Assembly (NCBI GenBank): GCA_903917615.1
Contig: CAIXBH010000024.1
Coordinates: 1-35,011 of the forward strand
DNA from: an uncultured Chloroflexota bacterium
GTDB lineage: Bacteria > Chloroflexota > Dehalococcoidia > UBA2979
Direction: 5' to 3'
Length of the DNA stretch: 35,011 nt
Below, in pieces: positions 12,286 through 21,600 of the stretch. Numbering within the stretch: position 1 is the first letter of the stretch; every line of letters begins with the position of its first letter. The notes under the pieces are model-generated. The model was not told the origin of the DNA, did not search any database, and worked only from the letters and a program-made list of their open reading frames with translations. Both the position numbers and the translations under genes were made by a program.

Positions 12286-13536
12286 GTGATGCCCCGGTTC
12301 GACGGTCTCTGGCGGCATCGCGACTTCCGGTATCTCTGGGGCGGCGAGACCGTGTCCGTCTTCGGCACGCTCGTCGGTCGCCTCGCCCTCGCGTTCACAG
12401 CCATCCTCACGTTGCACGCATCGGCGCTGGAGGTGTCGCTCCTCGCGGCCTGCGAGATGGCGCCCGGTGTCGTGCTCGGGGTGGCCGCCGGGGTGTGGGT
12501 CGACCGGCTGCCGCGCCGCGCCGTGATGATCGTGGCGGACATCGCGCGCTTCCTGCTCCTGACATCGATCCCGCTCGCGGCGGCGGCGGGCGTCCTGACG
12601 ATCGCGCAGGTGTTCGCCGTCGCCGCACTCCGTGCCTCGTTCGACGCGTTCTTCGCGATCGCCTACCAGGCGTACCTTCCCGGGCTGGTCGGGCCGGAGT
12701 CGGTGATCGAGGGGAACAGCAAGCTGTCGGCGAGCGCCTCGGTTGCGGAGGTCGCGGGCTTCGGGCTGGCGGGGTGGCTCGTGCAGGCCCTTTCGGCGCC
12801 CGGCGCGGTGCTCGTCGATGGGTTGTCGTTTCTGGTGTCCGCGGTCGCGTTGTTGCGCGTCCGGGCCGTCGAGGCACCGGTCGAGGCGGACCCCGATCAC
12901 GTCGGCTTCGTCGCGGAGGCGCGCGCGGGCTTCGCTGTCGTCGCGCGCGACCCGGTGCTGCGGTCGCTCGGAATTGCCGGTGTTGTGTTTCAGCTGTCGC
13001 AGGGCATCTTCGGCGCGATCATCGTGCTGTTCGTGACGCGCGAACTGGATCTGGATCCCGGCGTGCAGGGGATGATCTACGCCATCGGCGGCGCCTCGAG
13101 TCTGGTCGGCGCCCTGTTCGCCGGGCGATCGGCGCGCATGCACTTCGGACGGTCGATGTCGATCGCGGCACTGCTGCGCGGCGTGGGCGCGCTGTCGGCG
13201 GCGCTCGCTGCTGGACCGCTTGCGGCGCGGGTGACGGGGCTTGCAGGGAACCAGTTGCTCACCGATCCCGCGGCGACCTTCTACGACATTCGAGAGACGG
13301 CGGCGCGCCAGACGCTCGTGGCTCCCGCGATCCTCGGACGTGTCTCGGCGACGTTCCACATGGCGAACTTCGGCGCGGGACTGCTCGGCGTCGTAGCTGC
13401 CGGGCTGCTTGCGGATGCCCTCGGTCTGCGCGCGACGATGGTCCTGTCTGCGTTCTGCGGCATTGCCAGTGGCGTCGTGCTGTTCGTGTCGCCGGTCGGG
13501 CGGCTGGCGCAGGTGCATGCCGCGGTGACCGACTAG
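12286..13536 (+). CDS. MFS transporter, 12-helix permease
   Basis: A 416-residue membrane protein of the major facilitator superfamily (MFS_3/enterobactin-exporter-like branch). It starts FDGLWRHRDFRYLWGGETVSVFGTLVGRLAL, a typical opening for this branch. A conserved loop, GVWVDRLPRRAVMIVADIARF, follows helix 2. The C-terminal half repeats hydrophobic helices (GVVFQLSQGIFGAIIVLFV and so on). The substrate is unknown; efflux of drugs or siderophores is typical. The start is GTG 12286 or, one codon later, ATG 12289, with no strong ribosome site for either. The stop codon overlaps that of the convergent HAD gene within CTAG. Confidence 0.85.
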   Translation: MMPRFDGLWRHRDFRYLWGGETVSVFGTLVGRLALAFTAILTLHASALEVSLLAACEMAPGVVLGVAAGVWVDRLPRRAVMIVADIARFLLLTSIPLAAAAGVLTIAQVFAVAALRASFDAFFAIAYQAYLPGLVGPESVIEGNSKLSASASVAEVAGFGLAGWLVQALSAPGAVLVDGLSFLVSAVALLRVRAVEAPVEADPDHVGFVAEARAGFAVVARDPVLRSLGIAGVVFQLSQGIFGAIIVLFVTRELDLDPGVQGMIYAIGGASSLVGALFAGRSARMHFGRSMSIAALLRGVGALSAALAAGPLAARVTGLAGNQLLTDPAATFYDIRETAARQTLVAPAILGRVSATFHMANFGAGLLGVVAAGLLADALGLRATMVLSAFCGIASGVVLFVSPVGRLAQVHAAVTD

Positions 13537-14273
13537 CGCAGGCCGAGTTCCTCGCGAAATGCCTGCAACGACGGCACTTCGAGGTCGGGCGAACGTTCAC
13601 CCTCGTAGTCACGGCCGTCGCGATTGACCCAGGCCGAGCGCCAGCCCGCCGCGTGCGCGCCTGCGACGTCCTGTGACGGCGTGTCGCCGATGTGGATCAC
13701 GCGGTCGGGCGCGACGCCGAACGGCGCGATTGCCCGCGCGAAGATCGCGGGGTCTGGCTTCATGATCCCGACCTCTTCGGACACGACGATGTGCGCGAAC
13801 CACGGCGCGAGGTCGTGCATCTCGATCTTCATCCGCTGATACGACGTGTTGCCGTTCGTCAGGAGCACCATCGGGAAGCGCGCGTGCACGGCCTCGAGCG
13901 TCGCAACCGCGTCCTCGAAGAGGCGCATCAGCGGCGGCCACGATGCCTCGTACCGCTCGAACGCGGCGTCGGCCGCGGCATCGTCGCGGACGGCGTGACG
14001 CGCGAGAATGTCGCGCCAGCCGCGGCGCACGTAGTCGACACTCCACTCGCCGGCACCGGCGGCGCGCCATGCCTCGTCCAGGTAGCGCTGGTAGACGAAG
14101 TCGTGGACGTCACCCGGCTCGCCGAGCGCGGCCAGCGTCGGGTATCGCTCGATGAGGAAGGCGAACGGGTCGCGGAACCCCTCGCGCCACGCGCTGCGGG
14201 AGTCGAGGAGCGTCCCGTCCAGATCAAACGAGACGACCGCGATCGCGCCCGGATCGAAGGGCGACGCAACCAT
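13533..14273 (-). CDS. HAD-family hydrolase (phosphatase)
   Basis: A 246-residue haloacid dehalogenase-like phosphatase. It has motif I DLDGTLLD (D17 nucleophile, D19), a helical cap, motif II LLTNGNTSY, motif III KPDPAIF and motif IV HIGDTPSQDVAGAHAAG. This suggests a subfamily IA small-molecule phosphatase with unknown substrate. It is the last gene of the proB-proA-orf-HAD operon, starting four bases past the preceding stop. Confidence 0.9.
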   Translation of the reverse strand: MVASPFDPGAIAVVSFDLDGTLLDSRSAWREGFRDPFAFLIERYPTLAALGEPGDVHDFVYQRYLDEAWRAAGAGEWSVDYVRRGWRDILARHAVRDDAAADAAFERYEASWPPLMRLFEDAVATLEAVHARFPMVLLTNGNTSYQRMKIEMHDLAPWFAHIVVSEEVGIMKPDPAIFARAIAPFGVAPDRVIHIGDTPSQDVAGAHAAGWRSAWVNRDGRDYEGERSPDLEVPSLQAFREELGLR

Positions 14274-14277
14274 GCGG

Positions 14278-14595
14278 CTAGTTGCCGCTCGCGTCCACTT
14301 CGTCGAAGTCGTCGGTGTCGTCCTCGGAGAACGTCCCGAACTCCTCGCCGCGCCAGACGTTCACGACGAAGTCCTCGCGGTACTCGTCCGCGGTGGACAC
14401 GAGTCGCGCGTCGATCTCGCTGATGAGCTCTTCGATCTCGTCCTCAGGCAACGCAGCGTGCACGACCAGCGTGCCGTACGTCTTCGCGTCCGTGAAGTGC
14501 AGGTCGACGCGGCCGATCGCGGCGGTGTCCGTCTCGATGCGGTACGCCTCGGACTGGGCAGTGCGCGCAATGCGCTCGAAGGAGTAGTCGGCCAC
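14278..14595 (-). CDS. Hypothetical protein in the proline operon (105 aa)
   Basis: An acidic protein of 105 residues that begins with GTG three bases past the proA stop. It has an alpha/beta look: YRIETDTAAIGRVDLHFT, then TYGTLVVHAALPEDEIEELISEIDARLV, and an Asp/Glu-rich tail (FSEDDTDDFDEVDASGN). There is no metal motif or membrane segment. I do not recognise the family. Tight spacing on both sides suggests co-expression with proA and the HAD gene, but not necessarily a role in proline synthesis. Confidence 0.75.
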   Translation of the reverse strand: MADYSFERIARTAQSEAYRIETDTAAIGRVDLHFTDAKTYGTLVVHAALPEDEIEELISEIDARLVSTADEYREDFVVNVWRGEEFGTFSEDDTDDFDEVDASGN

Positions 14596-14598
14596 GAG

Positions 14599-15879
14599 TT
14601 AGCGCACCTGTCCCGTGCCGAGCACGATCCACTTGTATGAGGTCAGTTCTTTGAGGCCCATCGGGCCGCGCGCGTGCATCTTCTGTGTCGAGATGCCCAC
14701 TTCGACGCCGAGGCCAAACTGAGCCCCGTCGTTGAAGTACGTCGAGGCGTTCACGAACACGGCGGCGGCGTCCGCCTCGCGCTGGAAGCGCTGCGCGGCC
14801 GCCCACGAGTCCGTGACGATCGCCTCGGAGTGACCGCTGCCGTGCTCTTCGATGTGCGCGAGCGCGCCGTCGAGGTCGTCGACGATGCGCACGGAGCAGT
14901 CGAGCGAGAGCCACTCGGTGTCGTAGTCCTGCGCCGCGTTCACGGGCACGACCTGTGCCCCACCGCGAACCCCGCTGGCCAGCGGCAGCGCGCGCTCATC
15001 GGCGTGCAGCGTGACGCCCTTCGCGCCAAGCGCCTCCGCCATCATCGGTACGAAGCGGTCGGCGATGGACGCGTGCACGAGGAGCGTGTCCATCGCGTTG
15101 CAGACGGAGGGACGGACGGTCTTCGCGTTGATCACGATGTCGCGCGCCATGGCGAAGTCCGCATCCGCGTCGACGTACGTGTGGCAGACGCCGATGCCGC
15201 CCGCGATGACGGGCATCGTCGCCTCATCGCGGACGCGGCGGATCAGGTCGGCGCCGCCGCGCGGGATCATCAGGTCGATGAAGTCGTCCGCGCGCAGCAT
15301 CGCGCCGACCTCCTCGCGGTCGGTGGACTCGATGAACTGCACGATGCCAGCGGGCAGGCCCGCCCTGGTCGCCTCGCGCTGAATGATCTCGGCGAAGACG
15401 GCGGAGGTGTCGTGCGCGTCGGAGCCCGACCGCAGGACGACGGCGTTGCCCGACTTCAGGCAGACGGCCGCGATGTCCACGGTGACGTTCGGGCGTGATT
15501 CGTAGACCGCGCCGATGACGCCGAGCGGGACGCTGATGCGCCCGATCTGCAAACCGTTCGGGCGCGTGATCATCTCGCTGGTAATGCCCACCGGATCCGG
15601 GAGCGCGGCGACCGCACGCGTGTCGCGAGCGATGGCGGCCACGCGGTCGGCGTTCAGCTCCATGCGGTCGATGAATGAGCCGGTCAGGCCATTCTTGCGG
15701 CCGCGCTCGATCTCGGGGCCGTTCACGGCGAGGATGCGCGCGCTCTCCGCCTCGATCGCGTCGGCGATGCCACGGAGCGCGGCGTTCTTCTGATCCGTGC
15801 TCACCGCCGACATGCGGCGGCTCGCGGCGCGCGCGAGCGCGGCCTTCTCGGTTGCCTCGGAGCGGGTCGTCGTGGCCAT
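14599..15879 (-). CDS. proA: Glutamate-5-semialdehyde dehydrogenase (gamma-glutamyl phosphate reductase)
   Basis: A 426-residue cytoplasmic enzyme that reduces gamma-glutamyl phosphate with NADPH, the second step of proline synthesis. The catalytic cysteine is C260 in TVRPSVCNAMDTLLVH. Other family motifs are VPLGVIGAVYESRPNVT (117-133), SGNAVVLRSGSDA, DLMIPRGGADLI and FVNASTYFNDGAQFGLGVEVGIS near the C-terminus. Length matches the E. coli enzyme (417). It follows proB by 56 bases and should share its transcript. Confidence 0.97.
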   Translation of the reverse strand: MATTTRSEATEKAALARAASRRMSAVSTDQKNAALRGIADAIEAESARILAVNGPEIERGRKNGLTGSFIDRMELNADRVAAIARDTRAVAALPDPVGITSEMITRPNGLQIGRISVPLGVIGAVYESRPNVTVDIAAVCLKSGNAVVLRSGSDAHDTSAVFAEIIQREATRAGLPAGIVQFIESTDREEVGAMLRADDFIDLMIPRGGADLIRRVRDEATMPVIAGGIGVCHTYVDADADFAMARDIVINAKTVRPSVCNAMDTLLVHASIADRFVPMMAEALGAKGVTLHADERALPLASGVRGGAQVVPVNAAQDYDTEWLSLDCSVRIVDDLDGALAHIEEHGSGHSEAIVTDSWAAAQRFQREADAAAVFVNASTYFNDGAQFGLGVEVGISTQKMHARGPMGLKELTSYKWIVLGTGQVR

Positions 15880-15935
15880 GTTCGTCTCTTGTTCCGCGTG
15901 CGGTGCAGGCGCAGCCGCGCGCCCGGGGTTCGAGG

Positions 15936-17117
15936 TTACACGAGCACGAGGTTGTTGCGGTGGATGACCTCTTCGCCGAGCTCGTAGCCGAGGGTCTCGG
16001 CGATCTGGTCCGAGTGCCTGCCGAGAATCCGGGCGACCTCATCGCTCGCGTAGTTCGTCATGCCGCTGGCGAGGCGTCGGCCGTCCGCCGTGACCACGTG
16101 GATCACGTCGCCACGGACGAAGGTGCCCTCGCACGCGGTGACGCCCGCAGGCAGCAGGGAATTGCCGCCGCGCAGCAGCGCCGCCGCCGCTCCGGCGTCG
16201 ACCGTCACCGTCCCCCGGGCCTGCAGGCCGGAGAGCAGGTATCGCCGGCGGCTCTCGAGGCGATCCCCGGCGGGTGCGAAGTGCGTCCCCGCCGGCTCGC
16301 CCGCCGCCGCGCGCAGCACCACGTCGCGCGCGGCGCCGTCCGCGATGACGACGTGCGCGCCCCCCTGCGTTGCGATGCGCGCCGCCTGGATCTTCGTCGC
16401 CATGCCGCCGGTACCCCTCGTGCCGGCGCTGCCGCCGGCCGCCGCAACGATGGCGTCGTCGATGGCAGGCACCTCTTCGATCAGGCGCGCCGCGGGGTCA
16501 CGACCGGGGTCGGCGGTGTACAGCCCGGCGATGTCGGTCAGAAGCAGCAGGAGGTCAGCGTCCACGAGGTTCGCCACCTGTGCGGAGAGGTTGTCGTTGT
16601 CGCCGATCGTCGACTCGCTCAGTTCCTCGATGGACACGACGTCGTTCTCGTTCACGATCGGCACGACGCCGAGATCGACCAGCCCGAGGAGCGTGTTGCG
16701 CGCGTTGAGGTAGCCGAGGCGGTCCGCCAGGTCGTGTCGGGTGAGCAACGCCTGCGCGATGGGCACGTTCTGCTGCTCGAAGAGTTCGTCCCACAACGCC
16801 ATGAGTCGCGACTGTCCGATCGCCGCGAGGACCTGCTTCGACTGGAGGTCGCCCTGGTGTGCGCGCTGCGCCTCCTGCGCGACGGCGCCATGCGACTCGT
16901 GGTGCGCGCGCAGGCGGTGGCGTCCGGCGGCGACCGCGCCGGAGGTCACGACGAGCACCTGCACGCCGCGGCCGATCAACGCCGCGATCTGCTCGACGAT
17001 CGCCGCGACGGCGGAAGGCGTGAGGGAGTCCGTGCCGCCGGTGAGGACGTTCGAACCGATCTTCACCACGATGCGGTGGTGTTCGATGCTCTGCGGCTGG
17101 AGTCGTTGCCCGGTCAT
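15936..17117 (-). CDS. proB: Glutamate 5-kinase with C-terminal PUA domain
   Basis: A 393-residue enzyme that phosphorylates the gamma-carboxyl of glutamate, the committed step of proline synthesis. The amino acid kinase domain covers about residues 14-265: VVKIGSNVLTGG, LVVTSGAVAAGRHRL, NENDVVSIEEL...IGDNDNLSAQVANLVDADLLLLLTD and GTGGMATKIQAARIA. A PUA domain follows at about 295-375 (ARGTVTVDAGAAAALLRGGNSLLP...GDVIHVV). The ATG at 17117 has only a weak ribosome site. It is divergent from the YihY gene (74 bases between starts). Feedback inhibition by proline is usual in the family. Confidence 0.96.
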   Translation of the reverse strand: MTGQRLQPQSIEHHRIVVKIGSNVLTGGTDSLTPSAVAAIVEQIAALIGRGVQVLVVTSGAVAAGRHRLRAHHESHGAVAQEAQRAHQGDLQSKQVLAAIGQSRLMALWDELFEQQNVPIAQALLTRHDLADRLGYLNARNTLLGLVDLGVVPIVNENDVVSIEELSESTIGDNDNLSAQVANLVDADLLLLLTDIAGLYTADPGRDPAARLIEEVPAIDDAIVAAAGGSAGTRGTGGMATKIQAARIATQGGAHVVIADGAARDVVLRAAAGEPAGTHFAPAGDRLESRRRYLLSGLQARGTVTVDAGAAAALLRGGNSLLPAGVTACEGTFVRGDVIHVVTADGRRLASGMTNYASDEVARILGRHSDQIAETLGYELGEEVIHRNNLVLV

Positions 17118-17191
17118 CGATCTCGCCTGACTCCGCGCGTATTCCCGCGGGCGTTTAGGATGGAGGAGCGGGGCGTCAGGGTCGAGGTCGT

Positions 17192-18214
17192 ATGGTCCGG
17201 GCCATCAGGAGGCCGTTTCCGTTGACCGCTACGCCGCCGGAGCGAACCGTGCCCATCTCATGGCGGCTCGCCCTGCGCGTCCTTGCGCGCGCCACCGTGA
17301 ACTTCATCGACGATCGCGGGCCCGAGATGGCCGCCGCGATCTCCTACTACGCGCTCTTCTCGCTCTTCCCGCTGACCCTGCTCGCGGTCTCGATCTTCGG
17401 GCTCGTGCTCCGTGCGCCGGGCGTGCAGGACCAGGTGCTGAATGGGATTATCTCGTTCCTCCCGATCCAGGATCAGAGTATCGCCAAGTCCCTGCGCAGC
17501 GTCGCGGCGCTTGGGCCGACGCTGACCGTCGTCTCCGCTCTCGGCTCGTTCTGGACCGCCGGGGCGCTCTCCAGCGCCGTGCGCTCCGCCATGAACGTGG
17601 TCTTCGAGGTGGAGCGCTTCCGGCCGCTGCTCCGTGACAAGCTCCTCGACTACATCCTGATCCCGATCATCGGCCTGCCGCTGGTCGGCGGCCTGGTGCT
17701 GTCGGCGGCGTGGCGCTTCGCGGAGACGCAGGTAGTGGCGCGGGTCGGCGCGAACGGCGCGCTCGGGCTGCTGTGGGAGCTCGGCGCGCTCGCGATCCCC
17801 TTCGTGCTCTCGTTCACGGCGTTCATGCTCGTCTACAAAGTGCTGCCGAACCGCTACGTCCGCTTCCGCTACCTCTGGCCGGGCGCGCTCCTCGCGACCG
17901 TCGGGTTCGAGGCACTCAAGGGCGGGTTCGCCTTCTACCTCCAGCACTTCGCGAACTACGACGTCGTCTATGGCTCCGTCGGGTCGGTCATCGTCCTGCT
18001 GTTCTGGGTCAACCTGACGGCGAACGTCCTCATCTTCGGGGCGGAGGTCGCCGCCGAGATCCCGCACGTCCTGCACGAGGAGCCCCGTCACGGTGACGCC
18101 CCCGAGGGCAACTGGCGGCAGTCGCTGGGCACGATGCTGCGCGGCCTCGTCCTCGCAGGTGACAACCAGGTCGATGCGCCGTCCGCGCACGCCACGCGCC
18201 CCCGCGAGCGGTGA
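17192..18214 (+). CDS. YihY/BrkB family membrane protein
   Basis: A 340-residue inner-membrane protein with about six transmembrane helices. It shows the family hallmarks: PEMAAAISYYALFSLFPLTLLAVSIFG near residue 45, WTAGALSSAVRSAMNVVFEVE, YKVLPNRYVRFRYLWPGALLATVGFEALKGGFAFYL, and YGSVGSVIVLLFWVNLTANVLIFGAEV. The family was once called ribonuclease BN by mistake and its function is not settled. The N-terminal 20 residues and the tail are disordered. The start at 17192 is preceded by CGAGG. The next gene starts within its stop codon (GTGA). Confidence 0.9.
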   Translation: MVRAIRRPFPLTATPPERTVPISWRLALRVLARATVNFIDDRGPEMAAAISYYALFSLFPLTLLAVSIFGLVLRAPGVQDQVLNGIISFLPIQDQSIAKSLRSVAALGPTLTVVSALGSFWTAGALSSAVRSAMNVVFEVERFRPLLRDKLLDYILIPIIGLPLVGGLVLSAAWRFAETQVVARVGANGALGLLWELGALAIPFVLSFTAFMLVYKVLPNRYVRFRYLWPGALLATVGFEALKGGFAFYLQHFANYDVVYGSVGSVIVLLFWVNLTANVLIFGAEVAAEIPHVLHEEPRHGDAPEGNWRQSLGTMLRGLVLAGDNQVDAPSAHATRPRER

Positions 18215-18624
18215 GCGCCGACATGCCGACTCCCGGAGGGCCTGCCGCCGTCGACGCGTATATCGCTGGATTCCCGGAGGACGTGCAGGCGGTCCTCGAG
18301 CGGGTGCGCGCGACGATCCGCAAGGCTGCGCCGGAGGCCGAGGAGTACATCGGCTACCAGATGCCCGCGTACCGGCTGCACGGGGCGCTGGTCTACTTCG
18401 GGGCGTGGAAGGGCCACTACGCGCTCTACGGGGCCTCGGGCGCCCTGGTGGAGGTGTTCGCCGACCAACTGTCGAAGTACGAGGTGTCGAAGGGAACTAT
18501 CAAGTTCCCGTTCGACCGCCCCGTCCCGGTGCGTCTCATCACGCAGCTGGTGAAGTACCGCGCCGAGGAGAACCGGCAGCGCGCAGCCGCGAAGGCTGCT
18601 GGCAAGCGGGCAGCGAAGAACTAG
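18211..18624 (+). CDS. DUF1801 (YdhG-like) protein
   Basis: A 137-residue protein of the DUF1801 family, whose fold resembles iron chaperones of the frataxin type. It has the family motifs AYIAGFPEDVQAVLERVRATIRKAAPEAEEYIGYQMPAY, GALVYFGAWKGHYALYG and KGTIKFPFDRPVPVRLITQLVKYRAEEN. The tail is Lys/Ala/Arg-rich. Translation starts at GTG 18211 overlapping the upstream TGA, or at ATG 18223. It is coupled to the YihY gene. A molecular function is not established. Confidence 0.88.
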   Translation: MSADMPTPGGPAAVDAYIAGFPEDVQAVLERVRATIRKAAPEAEEYIGYQMPAYRLHGALVYFGAWKGHYALYGASGALVEVFADQLSKYEVSKGTIKFPFDRPVPVRLITQLVKYRAEENRQRAAAKAAGKRAAKN

Positions 18625-18640
18625 CGCGGGTGGAGGCGCG

Positions 18641-18681
18641 CTCCTCCTCGGCGGGGGAGGGCTGGGGTGGGGGTGATCCGG
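18641..18681. repeat. REP-like intergenic repeat, copy A
   Basis: About 41 bases with a pyrimidine-rich left side, a CTCGGCGG centre and a right side GGAGGGCTGGGGTGGGGGTG ending in TCCGG. It matches copy B at 23057-23098 at all but about five positions. It lies between the convergent DUF1801 and ileS genes and can fold into a CCTCC/GGAGG hairpin. Similar GGGTTGGGGTG elements are known between genes in many GC-rich bacteria. Confidence 0.7.
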
Positions 18682-18697
18682 ATCGGGCCGGACTCCC

Positions 18698-21600
18698 CTA
18701 GACCCGACTGAGCGCCAGCACCACCTCGGTCCCATCCACGTCCTCGACCGACCGCGCCTCGCCGGCGGGCTCCGCGACCGCCTCGAAGCTGCTTGCCAGC
18801 GTGTCCTCCGCGATGGAAGCGGCGTGTGTGGCGAGCGCGCTCGCCACCGGTTCGGCCGCCCGGTAGGTCACCCGGATGCGGTCGCCCACATCAAGGCCCG
18901 CCTCGCGACGGAGATCCTGCAGCCGGCGCACGATCTCTCGTGCGAGGCCTTCGGCCTCGAGTTCGGGCGTCACGGTCGTGTCGACGAGCGCGGCGTAGCC
19001 GGACTCCTCCTGCGCCGCCCAGCCGGCGGACGCCTCGACCGTGACGAGGATGTCCGTGGGCGCGAGCGTGAAGCCGCCGACCTCGATCGGGTCGCCGGCG
19101 CGCATGGCGCGGACGATCGCTGCCGCGTCAGCGCCCTGGAGCGCGCCACGCACCTTGCCGACATCGGCCCCGAAACGCGGGCCGAGAACAGGCAGATTCG
19201 GCCGGATGGTGTAGGCGAGGCGATCGCCCGGGTCGGTGATGACCTCGACCGCCTTCACGTTGAGCTCCTCCGCGATCTGATCCGCGAGGCGTGTCAGCGC
19301 GCCGCGCTCCGCTTCGGTGCGCGGCACGAGGACCGCGGACGCCAGCGGCTGCCGCACCTTCGTTTGTGCCTTCGCGCGGGCGGCACGGCCGAGCGACACC
19401 ATGCGCTGCACGAGCGCGATGTCCGAGGACAGCTGCTCGTCGATCGCGGCCTCGTCGACCTCGGGCCACATCGCGAGGTGCACCGAGTCCGCCGTGCCCG
19501 ACACGCGTTCTGCGACGAGGTTGCGGTAGAGCTCCTCAGCGATAAACGGCGTGAACGGCGCCAGCAGCTTCGACACGGTGACGAGACACTCGTACAGCGT
19601 GTGCTGCGCGGCGTTCGAGTCCGCTCCACCCTGGCGGAAGCGCGAGCGGCTGCGGCGGACGTACCAGTTCGACAGCTGCTCGACGAATGCCTCGATCGGG
19701 CGGGCGGCCTCGGACGGCTCGTACGCCTCGAGGGCATCCGTGACGCGGCGCACCGTCTGATGCAGCTCGCTGCGGATCCAGCGGTCGAGCTCGCTGTACG
19801 CGCTCGCATCCGGCTTCGCGCCGCTCGGGTCGAAGCCTGCGCTGTTCGCGTACGTCACGAAGAACGAGTACGTGTTCCACAGCGTCGAGAGGAACCGCCG
19901 CGAGGTCTCCGCGACGAGATCCGTCGAGAAGCGCCGCGAGTTGCCCGGCGGGGACGCGGTGTACATGTACCAGCGGATCGCGTCCGCGCCGTGCGCGTTC
20001 AGCACCGACCACGGGTCGACGACGTTGCCGCGCGACTTCGACATCTTCTGACCCTCGCCGTCGAGGATCAGGCCGAGGCACACGACGTTGCGGTAGGCGA
20101 TCGCCTCCGGCACGTCCTCGGTGTGATTCAGCAGCGTGGCGAGTGCGTGCAACGTGTAGAACCAGCCGCGCGTCTGGTCGACGGCCTCGCAGATGAAGTC
20201 TGCGGGGAAGCGCGACATGAACTCGTTCTGCTCGAACGGGTAATGGAACTGCGCGTACGGCATCGCGCCGGAGTCGAACCACGCATCGGCGACCTCGGGC
20301 GTGCGTCGCATCGTACCGTTGCACTGCGGGCAGTCGAGCTCGACGCGGTCGATGAACGGGCGGTGGGCGTCGACGGTGCCGTCCGCCTTGCGGACGCCGT
20401 CGGCCGTGCCGGCGCGGGCGCGCGCGAACAACTCGTCGTACGCCCCGATCACCTCGGTGTGCTCGCAGAGTTCGCACACCCAGATCGGCAGCGGCGTGCC
20501 CCAGTACCGCTCGCGCGAGACCGCCCAGTCGATGTTGCCCTCGAGCCACTCGCCGAAGCGGCCGTCCTTGATGTGCTCGGGCACCCAGTGGATGCGCTGG
20601 TTGCCGGCGACCATGTCGCGCGCGACGGCGGTCGTGCGGATGTACCACGACGGCTTCGCGTAATAGAGGACGGGCGTGTCGCAGCGCCAGCAGAACGGGT
20701 AGGTGTGGCGGATCGTCTCGCTGCGAAACAGCAGCCCGCGCTCGCGCAGGTCCTGTGTGATCGGCGGGTCGGCGACCTTCGCGAACAGCCCATCGCCCGG
20801 CCCGCCAATGAGCGTGCCGTCGAGGCGCACCGGCTGCAGGAACATCAGCCCCTCGGCGCGGCCCATGCCGTAGTCGTCCTCGCCGAAGGCCGGCGCGACG
20901 TGCAGGATGCCGGTGCCCTCGTCCGTCGTGACGTGGTCCGAGGCGATCACGCGCCGCGCAGGCAGGTCGGCCGCGCTCTTCGGCTTCTGCGTGCGTCCGT
21001 CGACGAACATCAGCGGGTCGATGCCGTCCCACGTCGTCGATTCGTACAGCGGCTCGTAGCGCAGCCCGACGAGCGCGGTGCCGGGAAGCGTCGCGATCAC
21101 CTCGCCGTCCGCGACCGCCGCGGCAACACGCGGCTCGGCGACGACGACGCGCTCCCTGCCGAGGTGCGCGTCCGCGCGCTCCACGAGCGCGTACGTCGCC
21201 TCGGGCAGCACGGCGAGGGCCGTGTTGCCCGAGAGCGTCCACGGCGTCGTCGTCCACGCGAGCAGGCTCGTCGGCACGCCGTCGTCGAGGCGCAACGCAT
21301 CAGAGGCGCCGCTGCTCGCGTTCAGGCGGAAGCGCAGGGTGACGCCCGGGTCAGGCGTGTCCTCCTTGTAGCCGAGCGCGATCTCGTGGCTCGAGAGGCT
21401 CGTCTGGCAGCGCGGGCAGTGCGGCGTCACGCGGAAGTCCCGGAACATCAGGTCGCCCTCGAAGAGCGTCTTGAAGATCCACCAGCACGACTCGACGTAC
21501 TCGGGGTGGTACGTGACGTACGCGTGTTCGGTGTCGATCCAGAAGCCGATACGGTCGGTCATCCGCTCCCATTCGGAGACGTACTTGAAGACGGACTCGC

